A DNA stretch of 46,887 nt, taken from contig SOJA01000153.1 in NCBI GenBank assembly GCA_004376975.1, positions 1 through 46,887 on the forward strand, read 5' to 3'. Within the stretch, counting starts at the first letter, position 1. Each line of letters begins with the position of its first letter. This stretch comes from Candidatus Bathyarchaeota archaeon. Its GTDB lineage: Archaea > Thermoproteota > Bathyarchaeia > Bathyarchaeales > UBA233. The position numbers and the translations under genes are program-made. The notes beneath the pieces are model-generated. The model did not search any database. It saw only the letters and a program-made list of their open reading frames with translations, and was not told the DNA's origin. Shown piece after piece: positions 35,710-43,520 of this stretch.

Positions 35710-36244
35710 TTGCTTGAAGGTAAAAGAGTTCGTTTGCGTAGTTTTGAGCTTTCAGATCTAGATGAGATTATGAAGTACTGGAATAGTCTACAACTGAGAA
35801 GACTACTTGGAAATATGGATAGAGGTCCAGTAGCCCGCAATCAGGAGGAGGAATGGATCAAAGATACATGGAAATTACGACAAGAAAGAAAGGCTTTCCT
35901 ATTTGCAGTCGAAACCATAACTGACAACAAACTAATAGGCGGTACAGGTCTTTTCAAGTTTGACTGGACCAGTAGATCTGCAGAGGTAGGAATAAGCATA
36001 TACAATCCTGAATATTGGGGCAAAAGTTACGGAGTAGAATCGTTAGACTTAATCCTGAAAATTGCTTTTCAGGACTTGAATCTGAAGAGTCGAACTTGAA
36101 GTATTTGATTTTAACACAAGAGCTCACAAATGCTATCTTAAAGTTGGGTTTAAAGAAATAGGAAAGAAAAGGAAGGCACGTTTCATAGACGGACAATATC
36201 ATGACAGCATTGTGATGGACATCCTAAGAGACGAATATGGTTAA
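35710..36244 (+). pseudogene. RimJ-like GNAT acetyltransferase with frameshift
   Basis: The first frame reads LEGKRVRLRSFELSDLDEIM through GGTGLFKFDWTSRSAEVGIS and stops at 36099 as an incomplete domain. From about 36089 the +1 frame continues with VELEVFDFNTRAHKCYLKVG and DGQYHDSIVMDILRDEYG to a stop at 36244, exactly the missing C-terminal part of a RimJ/RimL-type acetyltransferase of about 177 residues. One extra base (or two lost) near 36081-36089 explains the break. It starts at TTG 35710 and lies in the GNAT cluster. Confidence 0.75.
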
Positions 36245-36305
36245 GCAAGAATAAATGACATAGTTGAAGACCATAGTAATGTATACTGAAGTTTCTTCCA
36301 CAAGT

Positions 36306-36313
36306 CATAAAAC
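36306..36313 (+). promoter_or_regulatory. CATAAAAC box before the second GNAT gene
   Basis: CCACAAGTCATAAAAC lies 26 nt before the ATG at 36339, a distance that would give a leaderless transcript. Confidence 0.5.
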
Positions 36314-36338
36314 AGAAGCAAAAGACAAAGTGCCAGAC

Positions 36339-36866
36339 ATGAAGTTTGTTGTAGGTTGTGATGGAATGGAAGAGTACAAGAGATACTATAGGACACTTGA
36401 TGATCTTCACGACTACTTCAAAACACTTGGCCTCACTGATGTTAAATTCGGAGAACTTGGTGCAACTGAGGAGAGAATAATCAAGAGAGATCCATCTCAC
36501 CTTATTGTCTGGAGAGAGAATGATGATATCATTGGTCACGCAGTCTGGCATGAAACCAATACTGAGGAGCATGGGAAAGGAGATACTAGAGATAAAGAAG
36601 ACAAGGAGGTACTCAGGAGACTTCTTGGAGGAAAGAAAGACAACATTGTTGAGCTTCATGAAATCTGGCTGAGGAAGAAGCATAGAGGGAAGGATTATGG
36701 AAAGAGGTTCTTTGAATTCTTTGAACATTTCATCAGAAACAAAGGATACGACTCAATTGTGTACTATACGGATAACCCTGCTGCTGTAGCTATATGCAGA
36801 AAGAGAGGATACAAAGAAAGCTTTCTAGAGAAAGAGAAATGGTATGTCTTCTGTCTCTCTTTCTAG
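36339..36866 (+). CDS. GNAT-family acetyltransferase
   Basis: This protein of about 175 residues has the acetyl-CoA motif LRKKHRGKDYGKRFFEFFEHF and the closing motif AVAICRKRGYKESFLEKEKW. The frame also opens from 36264 (TTG) and 36279 (ATG), but the CATAAAAC box at 36306 would then lie inside the coding region. ATG at 36339 (MKFVVGCDGMEEYKRYYRTL) is preferred. An insert of charged residues (NTEEHGKGDTRDKEDKEV) near the middle is unusual for the family. The substrate is unknown. Confidence 0.75.
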   Translation: MKFVVGCDGMEEYKRYYRTLDDLHDYFKTLGLTDVKFGELGATEERIIKRDPSHLIVWRENDDIIGHAVWHETNTEEHGKGDTRDKEDKEVLRRLLGGKKDNIVELHEIWLRKKHRGKDYGKRFFEFFEHFIRNKGYDSIVYYTDNPAAVAICRKRGYKESFLEKEKWYVFCLSF

Positions 36867-36994
36867 TTAAGAGCAAACCTCACTGTCGTCTGTTCAGACA
36901 CCTTCACTTAACGGAAAAAACTAGGCTAAATGTGCAAAAAGCTTCAAACAATTACATTGGGCTTTTGCACATGGATCAATGTTCTTTCATAAGT

Positions 36995-37002
36995 CATAAA
37001 AT
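36995..37002 (+). promoter_or_regulatory. CATAAAAT box before the methyltransferase gene
   Basis: CATAAGTCATAAAAT lies 38 nt before the ATG at 37040, with AAGTCATAAAA identical to the box at 36306. Confidence 0.5.
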
Positions 37003-37039
37003 AGAGAAAGAAGCTCTGTGTCTAGATGGGTTGGTGAAG

Positions 37040-37831
37040 ATGTCAGCTAAGAAAGGATGGAATATTATTTCCAAGGCTTATCAGTCATCTGTTAGGATTT
37101 CTCTTGATGATGTACATTATGGTCCGATTTCTCCTGGTGAAAAAGAATTGAAATTGCTTGGAGAAGTGGTAGGAAAAGACATTTTAGAGATTGGTTGTGG
37201 AGGGGGACAAAATGCAATAGTATTAGCTAAGTGGGGTGCTAGATCAGTTGGATTGGACATTTCTGAGGCGCAGATAAAGTATGCTAGAAGACTTGCTAGA
37301 AAACACAGAGTGAGAGTCCGATTCTATGTTGGAAACATGGAGGGCATGGACATGTTTAATGATGAGAGCTTTGATATTGTCCTCTCCTCTTGTGCAGTAG
37401 GATATTCAGAGAACCCTGGACAAGTGTTCCATGAAGTCTTTAGGATTTTACGAAAAGACGGGGTATTTGTTTTCTGTGTTGTTCATCCTATTGCTAATAG
37501 AGGAAGGGTTGTCCAATATGGAGGGAGAAAATTGTGGGGTTTAGGTAATTATTTTTACAGGAGAAAACGAATATGGAAATGGAAGATAGAAGGGAAAGTT
37601 GCTGAGTTTTATGGGTATGGTAGAACCTTCCAAGACTATTTCAACCCTCTAGTCACCTCTGGGTTCATTGTTGAAAAGATACTAGAACCCAAACCGTATC
37701 CTCTGAACAAAATGACAGAAGCTGAAATGAAGAAGATTCCGTATTTTGAACAGGGATATTTGAAAGACTACGATATATGGAGAAGAATACCTTTCACCCT
37801 ACTCTTCAAAGCTAGAAAGCCGATGAAATAG
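37040..37831 (+). CDS. SAM-dependent methyltransferase (class I)
   Basis: This is a 263-residue protein with the SAM-binding motif ILEIGCGGGQNA at about 48-59, the acidic residue of motif II in ARSVGLDISEAQI, and FDIVLSSCAVGYSENP as motif IV. The C-terminal half (GLGNYFYRRKRIWKWKIEGK) is basic. The frame opens far upstream at 36794, but that part overlaps the GNAT gene and lacks similarity. A GGTGA site and the CATAAAAT box favour 37040 (or a GTG two codons before). The target is unknown; small-molecule methylation (UbiE/biotin-like) is the common role. Confidence 0.85.
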   Translation: MSAKKGWNIISKAYQSSVRISLDDVHYGPISPGEKELKLLGEVVGKDILEIGCGGGQNAIVLAKWGARSVGLDISEAQIKYARRLARKHRVRVRFYVGNMEGMDMFNDESFDIVLSSCAVGYSENPGQVFHEVFRILRKDGVFVFCVVHPIANRGRVVQYGGRKLWGLGNYFYRRKRIWKWKIEGKVAEFYGYGRTFQDYFNPLVTSGFIVEKILEPKPYPLNKMTEAEMKKIPYFEQGYLKDYDIWRRIPFTLLFKARKPMK

Positions 37832-37856
37832 AGACTGTGCTTTAAATATCATAGGC

Positions 37857-37864
37857 CATAAAAC
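37857..37864 (+). promoter_or_regulatory. CATAAAAC box before the third plus-strand GNAT gene
   Basis: GGCCATAAAAC lies 34 nt before the ATG at 37898. It is the fourth such box in 2.2 kb. Confidence 0.5.
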
Positions 37865-37897
37865 TGAAAGAATTGTCCTAGAGTGTGGGAGGAGCTG

Positions 37898-38362
37898 ATG
37901 GAAGTGCTGATTAGAGAGTATACGTCTTCTGACTTTTCTCAAGTCAAGAAGCTAATATTAGATGCTGAAAATTTTGGTGAGCCATTCTTAGAGACTGAAA
38001 TGCTGAATATAAAGAAGAACACATCACTAGGTTTAGGTAAAATTTTTGTTGCAACCATAAGAGATCAAGTCGTTGGTTACATTTCGTTGGGTAGAAGGGT
38101 CTTTGCTTTAATGATAGATTCCATTATTGTTGACCGAAACCATCAAAGAAAGAGTGTAGGCAAAAAACTTGTTGAAAAAGCTAAGGAGTATGCAAAGTCA
38201 CAAGGTTTTCATGTCCTTCGAGCTGATACAGGAACCTTCATGGATTACGCCATCAAATTTTACATTGCCTGTGGCTTTGAGCCATGCGGCTATGTAGAGC
38301 ATGATTTCAGCCTAGGTTCAAAACAATTACATTTCTACATTGATCTATCTAAGAAGATTTGA
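37898..38362 (+). CDS. GNAT-family acetyltransferase
   Basis: The 154-residue protein starts MEVLIREYTSSDFSQVKKLI. It has VGYISLGRR, the acetyl-CoA loop DRNHQRKSVGKKLVEKAKEYAK and the final DYAIKFYIACGFEPCGYVEH. Length and order are those of a single-domain GNAT. ATG at 37898 is chosen for the GGAGGAG at 37888-37894; a GTG at 37883 would put that site inside the gene. It is the last gene of the GNAT/methyltransferase cluster. Confidence 0.85.
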   Translation: MEVLIREYTSSDFSQVKKLILDAENFGEPFLETEMLNIKKNTSLGLGKIFVATIRDQVVGYISLGRRVFALMIDSIIVDRNHQRKSVGKKLVEKAKEYAKSQGFHVLRADTGTFMDYAIKFYIACGFEPCGYVEHDFSLGSKQLHFYIDLSKKI

Positions 38363-38471
38363 GATCAAGGTGTGATATGTAGTAGAGCGCGTGTAGCCAT
38401 TAGAAATCGCACATGACTTTCGCAAACTTAATTTCCAATATGTCGCTTAGTGCATTTGAGGTGTGATTAAG

Positions 38472-38942
38472 ATGACAGATAAAATCATCAACCAAGCCTT
38501 TCAGATGTTTCCGATCGGTTATATTCGAAGAAACGAGAAAAACATCAGCCTAGAAATCTTGGATTCTTTTAGACCGGCTCTAAAGCAACTCGATCACTTC
38601 AGCCATGTCATGGTGTTCTGGTGGGCGCATAAACATGACAACGAAAAGAGTCGAAGCGCGTTGCAGTGTGAGCCTCCTTATGCTAAGGGAAAAATTACTG
38701 GTGTGTTTGCGACCAGAGCAGAATATCGCCCTAATCCAATCGCCATGACCACATGCAAGATTCTGATGGTAGATGAAACCAAAGGGATTGTTACAGTTGC
38801 AGATATTGATGCTTATGATGACACGCCGATTGTTGATCTAAAGGCTTACTTCCCTGTATGTGATCGGGTGAGAAACACGAAAATCCCTGAATGGCTCTCA
38901 GAGTGGCCAGAATGGATGCCCGAAGAAGGAATAGGGCTATAA
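38472..38942 (+). CDS. TrmO/TsaA-like tRNA methyltransferase
   Basis: This 156-residue protein of the UPF0066 family has FPIGYIRR, LDHFSHVMVFWWAHKHD, GVFATRAEYRPNPIAMTTCKI (the SAM-binding RxxxRPNPI motif) and DTPIVDLKAYFP. The E. coli member TrmO N-methylates t6A37 in tRNA-Thr, while archaeal relatives are less studied. The start at 38472 follows GAGGTGTGA. A GTG at 38463 would add three residues. It stands alone between the GNAT cluster and a membrane methyltransferase. Confidence 0.9.
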   Translation: MTDKIINQAFQMFPIGYIRRNEKNISLEILDSFRPALKQLDHFSHVMVFWWAHKHDNEKSRSALQCEPPYAKGKITGVFATRAEYRPNPIAMTTCKILMVDETKGIVTVADIDAYDDTPIVDLKAYFPVCDRVRNTKIPEWLSEWPEWMPEEGIGL

Positions 38943-38999
38943 ACTCCAGTGTAAGCAGATCAGTCCGTTAAAACAGTGCATGCGTGGGGGCAACGAGGA

Positions 39000-39020
39000 G
39001 AAGGGGCTTAACCCTGCTTC
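39000..39020 (+). other. Stem-loop in the intergenic region after the TrmO-like gene
   Basis: GAAGGGG and CCC-TG-CTTC pair across CTTAA, giving a 7-bp stem with a 2-nt bulge in unusually G-rich sequence (38980-39035). It could be a terminator or part of a small RNA. There is no T-run after it. Confidence 0.3.
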
Positions 39021-39089
39021 TGAGGAGGACCAATCGACGGATAGATAAGAGAAAAAACACGATGCACCCATCGATAATGGCCCCTTCTA

Positions 39090-39632
39090 TCACCCTCCAC
39101 GTCCTCCCTTACCTATTTCACGCGAACTCCTTCGTAGAGGTGTGGGAAACCATTTTGTCACTCTTTTACTATATTCAATGTACTTGTCGCCGAATATTCT
39201 TACTAGATCTTCCTCTTCATAACTAGTCATCTTATCAAAAAGGACAGCGTAGCAAATCCATGGAATTAGTGAAACAAGTGACATTGAGCTGAAGAAAAAG
39301 CCGAGATACGCTAGAAGAATACTCAGGTACAGTGGATGGCGAACATGAGCAAACACACCATCAGTTATTAACGTGAATTCTGCGCTTTTCTTGCCAAACA
39401 AAGCTTCATGCGAATAGAACGCTAACATGATAGCAGAAAACTCCAAACCAACAAAAAAGGCTATACGAATAACGTCTGGAACAAAACCCACAAGTCTATC
39501 AGAGAGTTTAAAAATAAAGGAATCTAAGATCCAAACTGCAAAAAACAGGGCAGCCGACAAAAGTAGTATCTGGTCTGTATGCGGAAACTCCTTGCCCATA
39601 CTAGGGTGCTTCGGTTCTTTCACACCATTCAA
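39090..39632 (-). CDS. Isoprenylcysteine-methyltransferase-like membrane protein
   Basis: The 180-residue protein has four to five membrane segments (ILLLSAALFFAVWILDSFIF, VIRIAFFVGLEFSAIMLAFYS, ILLAYLGFFFSSMSLVSLIPWICYAVLF) and the family signature GVFAHVRHPLYLS, followed by SYEEEDLVRIFGDKYIEYSKRVTKWFP. This is the ICMT/PEMT fold that uses SAM at the membrane. In archaea the substrate is usually unknown and may be a lipid. The C-terminus overlaps G-rich intergenic DNA. Confidence 0.85.
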   Translation of the reverse strand: MNGVKEPKHPSMGKEFPHTDQILLLSAALFFAVWILDSFIFKLSDRLVGFVPDVIRIAFFVGLEFSAIMLAFYSHEALFGKKSAEFTLITDGVFAHVRHPLYLSILLAYLGFFFSSMSLVSLIPWICYAVLFDKMTSYEEEDLVRIFGDKYIEYSKRVTKWFPTPLRRSSREIGKGGRGG

Positions 39633-39991
39633 CTACAGTTCCCAACCTTATCTAATTAACGTATGCAATCCTGCAATGGCGTGGAAGTTGGGATTTGAAT
39701 CCCCCAGTGTGCTGGTGATGTCTCCCGCAACCCCCCCCCGTTTTTCTACCTGGTATGTCAAACAATCTCACCCTTTTTCAGCCTAGAGCAAACGAGTCTC
39801 AGCTTCAATTCAGTAAACACTAAGTGAATTGAATTAGGACGACCTTGGTTATAGTAACTTGCCCTCGGCAGCCTGGAGCGTTTTCTAAATGCCAAACAGT
39901 ATATTGCTCTTTGGGTTTGGCTTTATCTAAGTATGAATGTTCCTGCTGAAACTCTTTACCTATTGATGGGAAGCACTTCCAGTTTCACTAT
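39633..39991. other. Intergenic region with a tRNA-like 3' fragment and a C9 run
   Basis: No gene is supported over 359 bases. At 39678-39708 the minus strand reads like the T-arm and acceptor end of a tRNA, followed by CCA (see the separate entry). A run of nine C is at 39731-39739. The rest is A/T-rich promoter-like DNA for the CBS gene. Confidence 0.45.
39678..39708 (-). repeat. tRNA 3'-end-like remnant
   Basis: The minus strand gives GGGGGATTCAAATCCC then AACTTCCACGCCA. This is a T-loop-like ATTCAAAT with flanking G/C stem, a 7-nt stretch, then GCCA. The T-loop has one base too many and no 5' acceptor partner (GTGGAAG) occurs upstream. It looks like a decayed or duplicated tRNA end rather than a working gene. 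Confidence 0.35.
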
Positions 39992-40525
39992 GTGCAGGGT
40001 TGGAAGCGCGCGCGTGCGCTAAGGCTTTTAAGGATTGAACCTTTTGAATATCTTGGGAAGGTCAAGGGTTTGCGGAAGGTAAAAGATGTAATGGTTACAA
40101 ATGTAGTAACCGTTGATGCTGGTGTGAATCTGAGGAAAGCGGTTGAACGAATGAATAAGCATGAGATAGGTTGCTTGGTTGTGCTGGAGAAAGGAAGTTT
40201 CGTGGGAATGTTAACTGAACGTGACGTTCTGAAGAGAGTTGTAGTCAAAGCTCGAAATCCCGATGAGACACTTGTAGGAGATGTTATGTCTAAGCCTTTG
40301 GTGGTTGTGGAGCCTGAGGCAAGTTTGGAAGAAGCAGCTAAGTTAATGTTTGAAAGAAGAATTAAGAAATTGCCAGTGATAAAGAATAAAGAGATTGTAG
40401 GTCTTGTCACAATGACAGACATAGCACGTATCCATCCGGAAATGGTAGAGTATATTAAGAGTCTTGCCGCGAAATGTGATCTGCCTAAACGAATGGAAAA
40501 GGTTATTCACTACTATGTAGTGTAA
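39992..40525 (+). CDS. CBS-domain protein (two CBS repeats)
   Basis: The protein has up to 177 residues. Two CBS motifs are clear: KVKDVMVTNVVTVDAGVNLR...GCLVVLEKGSFVGMLTERDVL and VGDVMSKPLVVVEPEASLEE...IKKLPVIKNKEIVGLVTMTDIA. A pair forms an adenosine-nucleotide-binding module. The GTG start at 39992 lies in a GCGCGCGCG tract and gives a basic, low-complexity N-terminus. A TTG at 40070 just before KVKDVM is an alternative start. The partner or regulated enzyme is not evident. Confidence 0.85.
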   Translation: MQGWKRARALRLLRIEPFEYLGKVKGLRKVKDVMVTNVVTVDAGVNLRKAVERMNKHEIGCLVVLEKGSFVGMLTERDVLKRVVVKARNPDETLVGDVMSKPLVVVEPEASLEEAAKLMFERRIKKLPVIKNKEIVGLVTMTDIARIHPEMVEYIKSLAAKCDLPKRMEKVIHYYVV

Positions 40526-40775
40526 CGTGCATAGTATCTATAACCGTTAATCTGCTGCTATAATGTTGCATAAGGCAAAAATACTTCGCCACACTTTCTG
40601 CGCGCGCTGACTCCAGAAAGAAACAGTGTCTAGCTCTTTATAAAGTGACAAAAAGCATAAAAACTTACAAAACTGCCCCTTTTCTAGTTTTCCTGCAACA
40701 AAAACAGCATACTCTCTGTTAAGAAATAGATTTTAACTATATCTATCAAACGCGTGCTTATTCGGAATTCATAAT

Positions 40776-41975
40776 ATGAATATTTCGTTAAAGTTCATAA
40801 GAAACATAAATCATGTAGACGACAACATTTTCAGATCTAAAGTGAATCTCAAACTCCAGAAAACGTTCACGGTATTAACGGTTTTTCTTACGTTTTCTTA
40901 TTTGTTTCCACATTGCCTATCTCAGAGTTACAGTTGTTCCTATCAGCTTTTGGACAGCCCAAATGGTTCGACTTATTACAAGCTGAATGTGGCTGTTTCA
41001 CAGTCACTTTATGATTACTACTGTGAAAAAAGCCATAGACTAAGCTCAAACGATGATTTTGCCATGTTTGTTACGCCCTACGCTTTAACGCCAGTTGCCA
41101 ACAGCCTCTGGGAAATCTACACTGATGATGAGGATTTCGCGAATGGAATACTTATGATTGTTCATCAAATACCTTATGAAGAAACTTCGGGAGTGAAATA
41201 TCCTATAGAAACAGTTGTGGAGAACAAGGGAGACTGTGACCTCTTTTCGTACGTTGCAGCTTCCATTATGAAGGCCGGTGAGATTGATGTGGTGCTTCTA
41301 TACTATGAAAGTGAAAGGCACATGAACGTCGGTGTTCATCTTTCACATGAACCGCAGGATGTTAGAGGTCAGACCTACAGTGTCACATACAATAACATTC
41401 AGTATTATGTTGCTGAATGCACAGGAGGCAACTGGAAAGATGGGTGGAGAATCGGTGAATGTCCAGATGGGTTGAAACATGCCTCTCCAAAGGTGATAAC
41501 GCTTGAAAACTGTGAACAAGAGACTTCAGGACATGTTTCCGCAAGCTATCAAACGTTAGAGTCATCAACAATATCATTAGCACTTTCATCCAAAAATGTT
41601 GTTCAAGGAAGCGTCATCACACTTTCAGGACAACTTTCGCCACGTCTGCGAAACGAGACAGTTACCATTTACGTTAAAATGAACAACTTACCTTGGGTTG
41701 TTTTGGATTCTATTACAACAGATTCTGAGGGACGATTTGGATATGTCTGGAACACAAAGGTTGCTGGTGTCCATTATATCCGTGTGAGCTGGTCTGGAGA
41801 TAACGATTACGCTGCAGCTGACAGCCCAATACATAACGTGATAGTTTTATCTATATTCTTCATTTTTCTGTTAATTATCACTTTGATTTTGGTCTGCATA
41901 GGCACAGCTGTGTTCTTGACATCAAGACAGAATCAACAAGTACAGGAACCGCAGCCTCCAGAAATTCCCTTATAA
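40776..41975 (+). CDS. Membrane-anchored extracellular protein with transglutaminase-like domain
   Basis: The 399-residue protein has an N-terminal hydrophobic signal (TVLTVFLTFSYLFPHCLSQ, about 32-50). The cysteine-peptidase/transglutaminase-type core has ENKGDCDLFSYVAASIM with Cys154 and RHMNVGVHL with His182. After residue 255 an Ig-like domain follows (TISLALSSKNVVQGSVITLSGQLSP...), then a membrane helix (VLSIFFIFLLIITLILVCIGTAVF). The C-terminus is cytoplasmic and proline-rich. It probably sits on the cell surface and acts on proteins or peptides there. The nucleophile is inferred from the motif only. Confidence 0.75.
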   Translation: MNISLKFIRNINHVDDNIFRSKVNLKLQKTFTVLTVFLTFSYLFPHCLSQSYSCSYQLLDSPNGSTYYKLNVAVSQSLYDYYCEKSHRLSSNDDFAMFVTPYALTPVANSLWEIYTDDEDFANGILMIVHQIPYEETSGVKYPIETVVENKGDCDLFSYVAASIMKAGEIDVVLLYYESERHMNVGVHLSHEPQDVRGQTYSVTYNNIQYYVAECTGGNWKDGWRIGECPDGLKHASPKVITLENCEQETSGHVSASYQTLESSTISLALSSKNVVQGSVITLSGQLSPRLRNETVTIYVKMNNLPWVVLDSITTDSEGRFGYVWNTKVAGVHYIRVSWSGDNDYAAADSPIHNVIVLSIFFIFLLIITLILVCIGTAVFLTSRQNQQVQEPQPPEIPL

Positions 41976-42047
41976 GCCGGAAAAGACTTCTACCTTAAAA
42001 TAAGTTTGAAAACAAGTGAATAGCGCCTTGTAGAATAGGGATATGAA

Positions 42048-42809
42048 ATGTTTATCATCTTCATTATAGGAACCGCGGGATCTGGCAAGTCCCTGCTGAC
42101 AGCAACCTTCAGTGAATGGTTAAAAATGTCCAAACAAAACGTTGGAGTTGTAAATCTAGATCCCGGAGCTTTGATGCTTCCATATTCACCTGATGTGGAC
42201 GTTCGAAACCATGTGAACGTGGGAGATTTAATGGAGAGGTATGGTTTAGGGCCAAACGGCGCTTTGATAGTGGCTGCAGATTTAATTGCAGATAAAATTG
42301 ATGCGATATCAAGGGAAATTGAAGAGTTGAACCCTGATGTTGTTTTGGTTGATACTCCTGGACAGATAGAGTTATTCGCTTTCAGAGCTAGCGGACCGTA
42401 TATCACCTCTGAACTTACAAAAGAAAACAAAGCTATAGTTTACTTGTGCGATGCTGCTTTTTCGCTCAACCCGCTTAATTATGTTTCAAATCTCTTCCTT
42501 TCTGCAGCGGTTTACAATCGTTTCCTTGTTCCTCAAGTGCATATCTTATCTAAATGTGATTTGCTTCCAGAAGAGGATGTCAATAGAATTGTGGACTGGT
42601 CGGCTGATCCAAAGGCGTTAGAAGATGCAATTGAACAGAAACTTGAAGGGACAAAACGGTTGCTCAGCAGAAGCATGGCGCGGGCAATTCACGAGCTTGG
42701 CATAGATTTTTTGCTTATCCCTGTATCATCAAAAACAAACGAGGGAATAATCAATTTCAACACAGCTTTGGAACGCGTCTTGTCTGCAGGAGAAAAATAC
42801 ACGTACTAA
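42048..42809 (+). CDS. GPN-loop GTPase
   Basis: The 253-residue protein has the Walker A GTAGSGKS at 8-15, the defining GPN motif GLGPNGA (68-70), DTPGQIE at 102-108 and the base-specificity SKCD. Eukaryotic relatives help RNA polymerase II assembly, while archaeal ones work as homodimers with less certain roles. Its stop region overlaps the end of the convergent DUF4443 gene by 4 bases, and both stop codons share the sequence at 42806-42809. Confidence 0.95.
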   Translation: MFIIFIIGTAGSGKSLLTATFSEWLKMSKQNVGVVNLDPGALMLPYSPDVDVRNHVNVGDLMERYGLGPNGALIVAADLIADKIDAISREIEELNPDVVLVDTPGQIELFAFRASGPYITSELTKENKAIVYLCDAAFSLNPLNYVSNLFLSAAVYNRFLVPQVHILSKCDLLPEEDVNRIVDWSADPKALEDAIEQKLEGTKRLLSRSMARAIHELGIDFLLIPVSSKTNEGIINFNTALERVLSAGEKYTY

Positions 42810-43447
42810 CCACAATTGTTAGCAAACGTCCAAGCTGCCGCCAACGCGCCGTATCCAGCCTTCACTGAACAATCAGCGCTCCCAATAACTATTACATCGT
42901 TTTCTTCAGGCTTCAGGATCTTAATAATATGGTTCGCTGCTTCTGGAAAATCCTTAGTTACATCATCGCTTACAGATGGAATGATTAAACGTCCTCTTTT
43001 AACCATGATTGTTGTGGCACCCTTTGCACCTAACATTATGGCTGCATCACGCTGCTCTATGCCTGATCCAACTTTATGCCCGCAGTTCTTGACTAGAATT
43101 GCAAAATTGTAGTCTGCAAGCGTCAGCTCGCTCTTGCCAATCCCAACTCTCCTCCTAAAAATCGTTTTGTACTCATTCCATAGCTCTAAGCCCTTACGTG
43201 TTAGAACACAGCCTAACTTTGAGGTTGTAACTAACCCAGCATCTTTTAATCGGTAGATCATAGTGCGCACGACGCCTCCTCCAACACTTAGTTCATCAGC
43301 AAGTTTGTTTCGGCCAATCGGCTTCTTAGCAATGAGCTCTATTGCACGCATCATGTGAAAAACGGAAAAGGTTGGAGAAGGCCCATGAGCCTTTTCACCG
43401 ATGATTTCCTCTAAAAATCGCTTAAACGTGTGAGACATGTGTTTCAC
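42806..43447 (-). CDS. DUF4443 winged-HTH regulator
   Basis: The 213-residue archaeal protein has an N-terminal winged HTH (AIELIAKKPIGRNKLADELSVGGGVVRTMIYRLKDAGLV) and the DUF4443 domain (VGIGKSELTLADYNFAILVKNCGHKVGSGIEQRDAAIMLGAKGATTI, then VIVIGSADCSVKAGYGALAAAW). The ligand is unknown; the C-terminal domain looks made to sense a small molecule. The gene converges with the GPN GTPase and overlaps it by 4 bases. Confidence 0.85.
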   Translation of the reverse strand: MKHMSHTFKRFLEEIIGEKAHGPSPTFSVFHMMRAIELIAKKPIGRNKLADELSVGGGVVRTMIYRLKDAGLVTTSKLGCVLTRKGLELWNEYKTIFRRRVGIGKSELTLADYNFAILVKNCGHKVGSGIEQRDAAIMLGAKGATTIMVKRGRLIIPSVSDDVTKDFPEAANHIIKILKPEENDVIVIGSADCSVKAGYGALAAAWTFANNCG

Positions 43448-43520
43448 AGCAATCAGTTAAGCTGTGGATTATTATAATTTGTTTATCAGCAAAGAAACAG
43501 GCATGATTTAGACTCTTAGA

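Noticed and set aside
36183..36728. 181-codon frame on the minus strand under the GNAT genes
   Set aside because: It overlaps a GNAT protein and the restored C-terminus of another; the translation has no recognisable motif.
36794..37039. Long N-terminal extension of the methyltransferase
   Set aside because: It overlaps the GNAT gene, lacks similarity, and contains the CATAAAAT box; a GGTGA site supports a start at 37040.
38984..39226. 80-codon frame after the TrmO-like gene
   Set aside because: It overlaps the start of the intergenic stem-loop and the 3' end of the membrane methyltransferase, and its composition is not protein-like.
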